DNA from: JAAZBW01 sp035647855 | GTDB taxonomy: Bacteria > Actinomycetota > Actinomycetes > Actinomycetales > Actinomycetaceae | Direction: 5' to 3' | DNA length: 32,903 nt | NCBI GenBank assembly: GCA_035647855.1 | Contig: DASRMP010000072.1 | Span: forward strand, 1 to 32,903 | Part shown: in pieces, positions 15,148-21,522 of the stretch | Layout of the letters: every line of letters begins with the position of its first letter | Position numbering within the stretch: the stretch's first letter is position 1 | The notes under the pieces: generated by a model | What the model saw: only the letters and a program-made list of their open reading frames with translations | What the model was told of the DNA's origin: nothing | The model's database searches: none | Made by a program: the position numbers and the translations under genes

Positions 15148-15200
15148 GTTTTCATGCGTCGCCCAAGTGGCGGCGCGCAGGCTCGAAGCAGGAGTTTTCG

Positions 15201-15449
15201 ATGGATTGGCGCCACCGTGCCGCGTGTCTGACCGAGGATCCCGAGCTGTTCTTCCCAATCGGGAACACTGGCCCGGCCCTCCAGCAGATCGAGGAAGCGA
15301 AGGCTGTCTGCCATTCCTGCACGGTCGTCGACACGTGTCTCAAATGGGCCATCGAGACCAACCAGGATGCCGGTGTCTGGGGCGCGCTCTCAGAGGACGA
15401 ACGTCGTTCGATGAAGCGCCGCGCTGCCCGCGCACGCCGCGCAAGCTGA
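15201..15449 (+). CDS. whiB1: WhiB1-type iron-sulfur transcriptional regulator
   Basis: 82 aa. Four cysteines bind a [4Fe-4S] cluster: Cys9, then Cys37, Cys40 and Cys46 (C-x2-C-x5-C). The WhiB turn GVWGA (58-62) and a basic C-terminal DNA-binding tail (KRRAARARR) follow. The start MDWRHRAAC and the segment DPELFFPIGN closely match mycobacterial WhiB1, an essential, nitric-oxide-responsive regulator that binds the sigma factor SigA. The start has a good Shine-Dalgarno sequence (GCAGGAG, 6 nt before the ATG). Convergent with pdtaS, the same pairing as in M. tuberculosis (Rv3219-Rv3220c), which supports orthology. Confidence 0.95.
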   Translation: MDWRHRAACLTEDPELFFPIGNTGPALQQIEEAKAVCHSCTVVDTCLKWAIETNQDAGVWGALSEDERRSMKRRAARARRAS

Positions 15450-15463
15450 TAGCCCTTGGTTCC

Positions 15464-15500
15464 GAATGGGGCGTCCCCACCTCGGGGCGGCGCCCCATTC
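15464..15500. terminator. Bidirectional terminator between whiB1 and pdtaS
   Basis: The arms gaatggggc (15464-15472) and gccccattc (15492-15500) are perfect 9-base complements, and the interior (tcccc...gggg) can extend the stem. It lies in the convergent gap, 15 bp past the whiB1 stop and 14 bp past the pdtaS stop. T-rich bases flank each side weakly. Confidence 0.75.
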
Positions 15501-15514
15501 CTTTGCCCGAACTG

Positions 15515-16957
15515 CTACATGTGCGCGTGCAGAATAACGTCCGTGCCGCCTCCGGGAGCATCCGACCAGCGGATCGTGCCCCGGAGCTCGGCCGTCACCA
15601 GCGTCCGGACGATCTGCGTGCCGAGGCCTGAGCCAGGGCCGTCACCGTGCATGCCCTCGCCGTCGTCCATGACGTGCAGTTCGAGTTCGTCCCCGTCGCG
15701 CGCCGAGGTTACCGTGACGGTGCCCGGCTGGTAGCACAACCCGTGCTCCACGGCGTTCGACACGAGTTCGGTGATGACGACCGCGAGCGAGGTCGCGACC
15801 GACGACGGAATCATCCCGACCGAACCCTCCACCCGGGTGTGGACCCGGTGTTCACGGTGAGTGATGTCGACAGTAAGCGAGAGGATCCGGTCCAGGAGTT
15901 CGTCGAAATCCACAGTCTCGGTCGCCGTCTGCGAGAGGTTCTCATGCACGATGGCGATAGTTGCGACCCGTCGCTGCGCCTCCGCCAGCGCCGCCTTCAC
16001 CTCGGGATTCTCCGAGCGCCGCGCCTGCAGCCGCAATAACGCGGACACCGTTTGAAGGTTGTTCTTCACCCGGTGATGGATCTCCCGGATCGTCGCATCC
16101 TTGCTCATCAGCTCGCGCTCGCGCAGCCGGATCTCGGAGACGTCGCGGACCATGATGATCGCGCCGTGCCGCTTTCCGTACTCGGTCAACGGGATCGACC
16201 GCAGCGAGAGCGCCACCCCGTGCGACTCCACCTCGGCCTGCCAGGCCGCGCGGCCCATCAGCACCACCGGCAACGTCTCATCCACCACGGTGCGCATATC
16301 GATCTCGGAGCTGACTACCGAGGCCAGCACCTTTCCAGCGAGCTGGTCCGGCAGTCCAAGCCGGTGGAAACAACTCATTCCGTTCGGCGAGGCGTAGAGG
16401 ACCACGCCGTCCGCGTCGAGGCGGAGCACGCCGTCGCCGACGCGGGGGCCGCCAAGGCGAGCGGCCGGCGCGGACGTCTGGGGGAACTCCCCGCGCGAGA
16501 TCATGCCGCAGAGATCGTCGGCGAGCGCCAGGTAGTTGACCTCGAGCCGGGAGGGGCTCCTCGCGATCCCGAGGTTGGCCTCACGCGCCATCACGGCGAT
16601 GGCGCGTCCGTTGCACACCACCGGCACGAGATCCTCACGTACGGCGTACGACCCGGTCCAACGCGGCTCCGTTGAGTGCTGGATCATCCCCTCGGTCAGC
16701 GCGCGCCGCATCGGCTCAACCCGCCCTTGCGGCAGTCGTTGCCCGACGACGTCGTCCTGGTGGACCGTCACCCCGGTCGAAGGCCGGCAGTGCGCCACGC
16801 CGATGAAGCCGCCGTCGCCGTTGTCCAGCCAGAGCACCAGATCGGAGAAGGACAGGTCCGCGACGACCTGCCAGTCCACGACGAGCAGATGGAGCCACTC
16901 CGCCTCGATGGGTGACAGAGATCCATGAGCACGGAGCATCTCGCCGAGGTTCGCCAC
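15515..16957 (-). CDS. pdtaS: PdtaS-type cytosolic sensor histidine kinase (GAF-PAS-HisKA_2)
   Basis: 480 aa, with no membrane segment. An N-terminal GAF-like domain (about 1-155) is followed by a PAS domain (about 172-275), then the HisKA_2 helix with EIHHRVKNNLQ (phospho-acceptor His294 or His295) and an ATPase domain with ITELVSNAVEHG (395-406), DDGEGM (431-436) and GSGLGTQIV (442-450). In mycobacteria PdtaS phosphorylates PdtaR, an RNA-binding ANTAR antiterminator, and responds to nitric oxide, copper or cyclic nucleotides. No pdtaR is in this window, which is usual because the two genes are unlinked. The start is GTG, preceded at 6 nt by TAGAGT, so the mRNA is probably leaderless. Neighbour of whiB1, as in M. 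tuberculosis. Confidence 0.93.
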   Translation of the reverse strand: MANLGEMLRAHGSLSPIEAEWLHLLVVDWQVVADLSFSDLVLWLDNGDGGFIGVAHCRPSTGVTVHQDDVVGQRLPQGRVEPMRRALTEGMIQHSTEPRWTGSYAVREDLVPVVCNGRAIAVMAREANLGIARSPSRLEVNYLALADDLCGMISRGEFPQTSAPAARLGGPRVGDGVLRLDADGVVLYASPNGMSCFHRLGLPDQLAGKVLASVVSSEIDMRTVVDETLPVVLMGRAAWQAEVESHGVALSLRSIPLTEYGKRHGAIIMVRDVSEIRLRERELMSKDATIREIHHRVKNNLQTVSALLRLQARRSENPEVKAALAEAQRRVATIAIVHENLSQTATETVDFDELLDRILSLTVDITHREHRVHTRVEGSVGMIPSSVATSLAVVITELVSNAVEHGLCYQPGTVTVTSARDGDELELHVMDDGEGMHGDGPGSGLGTQIVRTLVTAELRGTIRWSDAPGGGTDVILHAHM

Positions 16958-16963
16958 GCCTGA

Positions 16964-16969
16964 ACTCTA
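16964..16969 (-). promoter_or_regulatory. -10 hexamer of pdtaS (leaderless type)
   Basis: TAGAGT on the minus strand, 6 nt before the GTG start at 16957, with no Shine-Dalgarno sequence. It lies 14 bp from the opposing -10 of the DUF2505 gene, so the two promoters overlap back to back. Confidence 0.45.
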
Positions 16970-16983
16970 CGACCCCTTCGAAG

Positions 16984-16989
16984 TAGCCT
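16984..16989 (+). promoter_or_regulatory. -10 hexamer of the DUF2505 gene
   Basis: TAGCCT with a weak -35 (TGAACT at 16961-16966, 17-bp spacer). Unlike its neighbours this gene has a normal leader of about 30 nt with a Shine-Dalgarno sequence AAGGA. Confidence 0.45.
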
Positions 16990-17025
16990 GGGACTCGTGC
17001 CATCCGTACCGACCAAGGATTTCCG

Positions 17026-17544
17026 ATGAAGCGATTCACCACAAATGTGACCTATTCAGTCCCCGCCGCGCGGGTTCGTGAGATTCAGACCTCCGAGGAC
17101 TTCGCAGACTTCCTCGTGAAGCGTTTCGCGGGCGAACTCGGCGCCGAGGTCCGCTCGCGCGGTGTCGCGGCCGAAGGCGGCGCGACTGCCGTGACCGCCA
17201 CCGTTTTCGTGGCCGCGGAGAAACTCCCGGCCCCCGCGCGGAATTTCTTCTCGGATGGGGTCGAGGTGACGATTCGGCAACGATGGGACGCCGTGACCGC
17301 CGATGGAGTCCACCCCGGAGAGTTCCACCTCAGGACCAAACCGGACAAGGCGACCGTGCGTGCCACGTTCGAGTTACGAGACGTCGGTGCCGGATCCACC
17401 CGCGACTACGCCGGCGAACTGAGTGTCAACATCCCGCTCGTCGGGCGCCTTGCCGAGAACGAGGCCGTGAAGAATATCGACCGCATCCTGGGAGTGGAGA
17501 AGCGCGTTGTCGAGGCGTACGTCAAGGAGCGCGGAGACGCCTGA
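17026..17544 (+). CDS. DUF2505 family protein
   Basis: 172 aa. Matches the pattern of the actinobacterial DUF2505 family, which is thought to adopt a START/SRPBCC-like ligand-binding fold. It has an N-terminal strand (KRFTTNVTYS), a region with alternating strands in the middle, and a long C-terminal amphipathic helix (NEAVKNIDRIL...VVEAYVKE). There is no signal peptide or membrane segment, so it is probably cytoplasmic. Ligand and role are unknown for the family. The ATG at 17026 is preceded by AAGGATTTCCG, a clear ribosome-binding site. Own promoter, divergent from pdtaS. Confidence 0.8.
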   Translation: MKRFTTNVTYSVPAARVREIQTSEDFADFLVKRFAGELGAEVRSRGVAAEGGATAVTATVFVAAEKLPAPARNFFSDGVEVTIRQRWDAVTADGVHPGEFHLRTKPDKATVRATFELRDVGAGSTRDYAGELSVNIPLVGRLAENEAVKNIDRILGVEKRVVEAYVKERGDA

Positions 17545-17590
17545 CGAGGGACGGCGGGCTGACCGGTCGCGCGCGTTGTCGTCACCGAAG

Positions 17591-17596
17591 TACCAT
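17591..17596 (+). promoter_or_regulatory. -10 hexamer of the OsmC-family gene (leaderless type)
   Basis: TACCAT followed by 6 nt and the ATG at 17603, with no Shine-Dalgarno sequence. Confidence 0.45.
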
Positions 17597-17602
17597 CCCG
17601 AC

Positions 17603-18046
17603 ATGACGACGAAGGCGGACGAACTCGCGCCCTCCCCGGCGATGACGATCGAGCGGACCGGTGTGGTCTCCTACGTGGCGCGCAAGGAGAACGGCGCCCA
17701 CCTCACGATCGGCGACAGCGGAGTTCCCGGCTCCTTCACGCCGGGCGAACTGCTGAAGTTGGCGCTGGCGGCGTGCAACGCGATGAGTGCCGACGCCCGG
17801 CTTGCGCATGCGCTCGGGCCCGACTTCCCATCGGAGACGATGATCGAGACCGTCACGAACACGCGCGAGAACCGGTACCAGAGCTTCACCGTGACGCTGA
17901 CGGCCCCGATCCAGGACCTCGACGAGGAGACCAGGGCGCAGGTCGAGGAGCGGGCAGATCGAGCCGTCCGCCGGCACTGCACGGTGGGACGCACGCTGGA
18001 GGCCGGCGCCGGCTACGAGTTCCGGATCCGGGGAGACGGCCAGTGA
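17603..18046 (+). CDS. OsmC/Ohr family protein
   Basis: 147 aa. OsmC-family proteins are small dimeric thiol peroxidases that reduce organic hydroperoxides with a Cys pair. Both expected cysteines are present: Cys58 in LALAACNAMS and Cys126 in RRHCTVGRTL. A central helix and strand layout (TPGELLKLALAAC) is typical. Members of this subgroup in actinobacteria are often called simply OsmC family, and the substrate is not known. The frame stays open upstream to 17507 inside the preceding gene. The ATG at 17603 is chosen because the homologous region begins soon after it and a TACCAT hexamer lies 6 nt before it. Confidence 0.87.
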   Translation: MTTKADELAPSPAMTIERTGVVSYVARKENGAHLTIGDSGVPGSFTPGELLKLALAACNAMSADARLAHALGPDFPSETMIETVTNTRENRYQSFTVTLTAPIQDLDEETRAQVEERADRAVRRHCTVGRTLEAGAGYEFRIRGDGQ

Positions 18047-18139
18047 GTCTCCCGGAGTGGCGTTCGGGCGGTTGCTGCCCTTCGGCATCGGCCGAGCGGG
18101 TCCACCGTGTGGCCGAGCGGGAATGACAGTGCCCGCACG

Positions 18140-18145
18140 TAGACT
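18140..18145 (+). promoter_or_regulatory. -10 hexamer of thyA-dfrA (leaderless type)
   Basis: TAGACT followed by 7 nt and the thyA ATG at 18153, with no Shine-Dalgarno sequence. The hexamer and the spacing are identical to those in front of gatC. Confidence 0.5.
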
Positions 18146-18152
18146 CGCCCCC

Positions 18153-18956
18153 ATGACCGCGATCCACCGAGGCTACGAAGAGCTGCTGCGCGAGATCCAG
18201 GAGAACGGCGCGCAGAAGTCGGACCGCACGGGAACGGGCACGCTCTCGCTGTTCGGGAAACAGCTGCGATACGACCTTTCGCGGGGGTTCCCACGCATCA
18301 CCACCAAGTTCGTGGCCATGAAACCCATCAAGGGGGAGCTGCTCTGGTTCCTGCGCGGTGATACGAACGTGCGCTGGCTGCAGGATCGTGGGATCACGAT
18401 CTGGGACGAGTGGGCGGGCGGCGATGGCGAACTGGGCCCGGTCTACGGCTACCAGTGGCGGAGCTGGCCGGCCCCGGACGGGCGGCATATCGACCAGATT
18501 TCGACTGTGCTCGAGCAACTCCGCACTGACCCGGACTCACGGCGGATGATCGTCTCGGCCTGGAACGTTGCCGACCTGGAGAAGATGGCGCTGCAGCCGT
18601 GCCACGCGTTCTTCCAGTTCTACGTGGCGGACGGGAAGCTCTCCTGCCAGCTGTACCAGCGCTCGGCGGACATGTTCCTGGGAGTGCCGTTCAATATCGC
18701 GTCCTACTCGCTGCTCACGCACATGGTGGCGCAGCAGGTGGGACTCGAGGTGGGCGAGTTCGTGTGGACGGGCGGGGACTGCCACGTGTACACCAACCAT
18801 GTCGAGCAGGTGCGGGAACAGATCTCGCGTGAGCCGTACGAGTTCCCGCGGCTGGACCTGAAGAAGGCGCCGAGCCTGTTCGAGTACGAAATGGACGATA
18901 TCTTCACGCGGGACTACCGCCACCACCCGAAGCTCACCGCCGAGGTCGCAGTGTGA
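18153..18956 (+). CDS. thyA: Thymidylate synthase
   Basis: 267 aa, normal length. Methylates dUMP to dTMP using methylenetetrahydrofolate, producing dihydrofolate. The catalytic Cys150 is in ALQPCHAFFQ, the phosphate-binding Arg residues are in SRRMIVSAWN (129-138), and the folate-binding end includes DGxCHVYTNHVEQ-like and FTRDY segments. The frame is open upstream to 18057, but ThyA proteins begin close to this ATG and a -10 hexamer sits 7 nt before it. The stop overlaps the dfrA start by four bases, pairing the enzyme with the reductase that recycles its dihydrofolate product. Confidence 0.97.
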   Translation: MTAIHRGYEELLREIQENGAQKSDRTGTGTLSLFGKQLRYDLSRGFPRITTKFVAMKPIKGELLWFLRGDTNVRWLQDRGITIWDEWAGGDGELGPVYGYQWRSWPAPDGRHIDQISTVLEQLRTDPDSRRMIVSAWNVADLEKMALQPCHAFFQFYVADGKLSCQLYQRSADMFLGVPFNIASYSLLTHMVAQQVGLEVGEFVWTGGDCHVYTNHVEQVREQISREPYEFPRLDLKKAPSLFEYEMDDIFTRDYRHHPKLTAEVAV

Positions 18957-19558
18957 CGGCGCGCGAGTCGGCAGCGAGTGGAGTGGCAGCACGCGGCACC
19001 GCAAGAGGAAGTGGCTCCGGCCGGAGCTCCCCCGAGATCCGCATGATCTGGGCGCAGGACCGCCACGGAACCATCGGGGACGGCGTCCGTCTCCTGTGGC
19101 GTGTGCCCGCCGATTTCCGGTATTTCAAGGAAACCACCATCGGGCACCCCATCATCATGGGCCGCGCCTCGTGGGAGGCCATCGGAGGAACGGCGCTGCC
19201 GGGCCGCCGCAACATCGTGATGACCCGCCGGAGAGGCTACGAAGCGGAAGGTGCCGCCGTCGTCGGATCTCTGGAGGAGGCGCTGGAGATGGCAGCGCGC
19301 TCTCCGGGAGGAGAACTAGTCTGGATCACGGGCGGCGGGAGCGTGTACGCCGAGGCCCTCGGCCGCGCCAGTGTGCTGCACGTCTCCGAGATCGACGTCG
19401 ATGTCACGACCGGCCACGAGGACGGTCGCGTAACGGCGCCACGCATCGACGCTGCTGAGTGGGAACGCGATGAATCCCGATCCGACTCCGGCTGGCGGCC
19501 GTTGTCAGGCGACGCGCGCTGGCGCGTGGACGTCTGGCGCCGTCGCGGGGCAGTGTGA
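18953..19558 (+). CDS. dfrA: Dihydrofolate reductase
   Basis: 201 aa. Reduces dihydrofolate to tetrahydrofolate with NADPH. Core motifs are MIWAQDRHGTIG (31-42), the substrate-binding Asp in VPADFRYFK, PIIMGRASWEAIG, LPGRRNIVMTR and the cofactor loop ITGGGSVYAEAL. The usual LPWxxPxD segment reads LLWRVPAD here. The GTG start overlaps the thyA stop (GTGA), which supports coupling, but it gives a Ser/Gly/Arg-rich extension of about 28 residues before the fold begins. An internal start at 19043 (MIWAQ) would give a protein that begins with the first strand. I keep the overlapping GTG because of the coupling. Confidence 0.93.
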   Translation: MTARESAASGVAARGTARGSGSGRSSPEIRMIWAQDRHGTIGDGVRLLWRVPADFRYFKETTIGHPIIMGRASWEAIGGTALPGRRNIVMTRRRGYEAEGAAVVGSLEEALEMAARSPGGELVWITGGGSVYAEALGRASVLHVSEIDVDVTTGHEDGRVTAPRIDAAEWERDESRSDSGWRPLSGDARWRVDVWRRRGAV

Positions 19559-19579
19559 TCGGCTACAAGAAGACAGCTT

Positions 19580-21073
19580 TCAGGCGAGGACCGGGGGCTC
19601 GTCGAGGAGATTGCCCGTGGCGCCGCTACCACTTGGGAGGTCCCACTCGAGCCGTGCGTGGTCAGCGCCGACGTCGAGGGTCGCGTGGTGACCGTCAGCT
19701 CGCCAACTCATGGTGAGGCCGCCGCCGCGTGCGGTGGAGTCGAACTCGCCGTCGAAGACCCCGGCCTCGTTCCGGAAGGCCGCGAGCGCGAAGAGGGCTC
19801 GTACTACGGGGCGTTCAAGAGCGGCCGCGACGTCCTCCGGCGCGTAGTACTTGCGGTTGATGTCACGACCAACCCCGGTTCGCCGCAGAAGTTCGACGTC
19901 GTTCGAGCCGGCGAGCGCGCCGACGTAGTAGACGTGCGGGAGGCCCGGAGTGAAGAACTGGATGGCGCGTGCGGCGAGGTAGCGACCCTCGTCTGCGCCG
20001 AGGGCGTCGAAGTACGTGCAGTTCACCTGATAGAGGTCGAGGTTGGAGGCCGCTGCACCCGTCGCAAGACGCGACGTGCCGCCCGAGTTCTCGTGGATTC
20101 GTTCCACGAGTGCATCGAGTTGCTCGGGCGGGATGAGACCCGGGCCCTCCCCCGGCGGCGCGTCGGGGTCGGCCCCGACGTCGACGATGCCGATCCCGTC
20201 GTGGGTGTCCAGCACCGTGACGGCGTTCCCCGGGCGGATCTCCAGCCAGTGTGCGAGTGAGCTGAAGTCGGTCGTGGTAAGCGCGTGCAGGACCAACGGC
20301 GGGAGTGCGAAGTCGTAGACGCGGTCCACCTTCTCGGCGATCTCCACCTGGCGCCGGTAGTACGAGTGCACCTCAACGAGCACCTCGACCCCATATCCCC
20401 GGGCGCGCTCGGCGAACTCATCGATGAACTCGAATGTTTGGGAGGTCATGAAGCAGGTGGTCCCGGGAGTCTTCACGGCGTAGCCGACAGCGTCGAGACG
20501 GACCTGGTTCACCCCCGCTCCCGCGACGGCGGCCAGGACCGACCCGAGGTAGGCGCGTCCGGCGGGGGACGCGACGTTGACGTCGATTTGCTGCGGCGTG
20601 AACGTCGTCCACACCAGACGCTTCTCGCCCGCCCACGTGACGGGTGTGAACGGCAGGCCGGGCCGTGGCCGGTAGATGCGGGCGAGTTCCGCCTCGGTGG
20701 CGCCGTCGGGGAAGATCGACGAGAGGGTGAGGAACATTCCGGAGAACGGCGAGTCGGAACCGCGCTCGACGACGTCGCGGAACTCGGCGGAATCCGAGGA
20801 GACGTGGTTGACGATCAGGTCTGCCATGACGTCGAAGCCGGCCGCGCGGAGCGCCGCGATGTCGTCCCATGAGCCGAGCCGCGGGTCGACGGCGGTGTGG
20901 TCGGTTGGGTCGAAGCCGGCGTCGGCGCCGTCGAAAGGCGTGTAGAAGGGCAGGATGTGGACGCCGCCGAACGCTCGATTCCAGGGCGGGGAGGCGAGCA
21001 TGCGCGCGAGCCCGGGGAGATCGCCCGCGAGGCGATCGGCGTAGGTGATCAGCTGGACGCGGTTCGACGGCAT
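19580..21073 (-). CDS. sucP: Sucrose phosphorylase (GH13)
   Basis: 497 aa. Converts sucrose and phosphate to glucose-1-phosphate and fructose. It closely resembles Bifidobacterium sucrose phosphorylase along its length, with VQLITYADR at the start, FYTPFDGADAGFDPTDHT, and catalytic Asp194 (RLDAVGY), Glu234 (EVHSYY) and Asp292 (DTHDGIG). No signal peptide, so cytoplasmic. The frame is open upstream to 21166, but the family starts as here, and GGAAGGA lies 7 nt before the ATG at 21073. No sugar transporter, fructokinase or LacI-type regulator gene lies beside it, so sucrose entry must be encoded elsewhere. The 236-bp gap upstream (21074-21309) holds only its promoter region and the tRNA terminator. 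I see no clear operator. Confidence 0.95.
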   Translation of the reverse strand: MPSNRVQLITYADRLAGDLPGLARMLASPPWNRAFGGVHILPFYTPFDGADAGFDPTDHTAVDPRLGSWDDIAALRAAGFDVMADLIVNHVSSDSAEFRDVVERGSDSPFSGMFLTLSSIFPDGATEAELARIYRPRPGLPFTPVTWAGEKRLVWTTFTPQQIDVNVASPAGRAYLGSVLAAVAGAGVNQVRLDAVGYAVKTPGTTCFMTSQTFEFIDEFAERARGYGVEVLVEVHSYYRRQVEIAEKVDRVYDFALPPLVLHALTTTDFSSLAHWLEIRPGNAVTVLDTHDGIGIVDVGADPDAPPGEGPGLIPPEQLDALVERIHENSGGTSRLATGAAASNLDLYQVNCTYFDALGADEGRYLAARAIQFFTPGLPHVYYVGALAGSNDVELLRRTGVGRDINRKYYAPEDVAAALERPVVRALFALAAFRNEAGVFDGEFDSTARGGGLTMSWRADGHHATLDVGADHARLEWDLPSGSGATGNLLDEPPVLA

Positions 21074-21272
21074 GTCGCAGTTCCTTCCATGGAGGCGTAC
21101 ATCTACTCTCCCGCACTGGCGGCGCGCGGGGCTGTGCGGGTTCGGGCGATTCGACGCCGCCTGCAAGCCTCTCGCCCGCGTCTTTCAGCCACCACTGTAG
21201 GAGTTTCGGCCCTGTGGACCGGCGCCTACGCCGTCAAAGGGTGGATTTGGCCCCCTTCCTCCCACCCAAAGG

Positions 21273-21303
21273 AAAAGCGCGGAATCGTTGAGATTCCGCG
21301 CTT
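21273..21303 (-). terminator. Intrinsic terminator of the initiator tRNA gene
   Basis: A perfect 12-bp stem (21275-21286 with 21292-21303) closes a 5-nt loop, and on the minus strand it runs into TTTT at 21276-21273. It starts 6 nt past the tRNA 3' end. This is the strongest intrinsic terminator in the window. Confidence 0.9.
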
Positions 21304-21309
21304 CCTTCG

Positions 21310-21383
21310 TAGCGGGGGAGGGATTCGAACCCTCGACCTCCGGGTTATGAGCCCGGCGAGCTACCGAACTGCTCCACCCCGCG
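21310..21383 (-). tRNA. Initiator tRNA-fMet (CAU)
   Basis: Minus-strand cloverleaf of 74 nt: acceptor CGCGGGG pairs with CCCCGC, the anticodon loop is CTCATAA on a CCGGG/CCCGG stem, and the T arm is GAGGGTTCGAATCCCTC. Three G:C pairs next to the anticodon loop and an unpaired first position (C1 against U72) are the marks of an initiator tRNA rather than an elongator. The CCA end is not encoded: after A73 the sequence reads CGA. It has its own promoter and terminator and stands alone. Confidence 0.95.
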
Positions 21384-21396
21384 TTGGTGCTTGACC

Positions 21397-21425
21397 AGTT
21401 TAGGCCAGCGTCGCGGGCTCGGCAA
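21397..21425 (-). promoter_or_regulatory. Promoter of the initiator tRNA gene
   Basis: On the minus strand TTGCCG (21420-21425) and TAAACT (21397-21402) are separated by 17 bp. The mature tRNA 5' end lies 13 nt past the -10 hexamer. Confidence 0.65.
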
Positions 21426-21452
21426 TCGCCTGAGGAGAGAGGCCTGTCACAG

Positions 21453-21494
21453 CAAAGGGGCGGGGCCGCGCGCATGGCACACGCCGCCCCGCCC
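21453..21494 (-). terminator. Terminator of the UPF0182 gene
   Basis: The arms gggcggggc (21458-21466) and gccccgccc (21486-21494) form a 9-bp GC stem. On the minus strand it is followed by a short cctttgc. It lies 28 bp after the UPF0182 stop and just before the tRNA promoter. Confidence 0.65.
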
Positions 21495-21522
21495 TGCTCC
21501 ACCGTGTTCAGGCGAGATTCAC

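Noticed and set aside
11752..15258. Type VII (ESX) secretion locus
   Set aside because: Only the EssC-like ATPase is present. There are no WXG100 proteins or other core components in the window.
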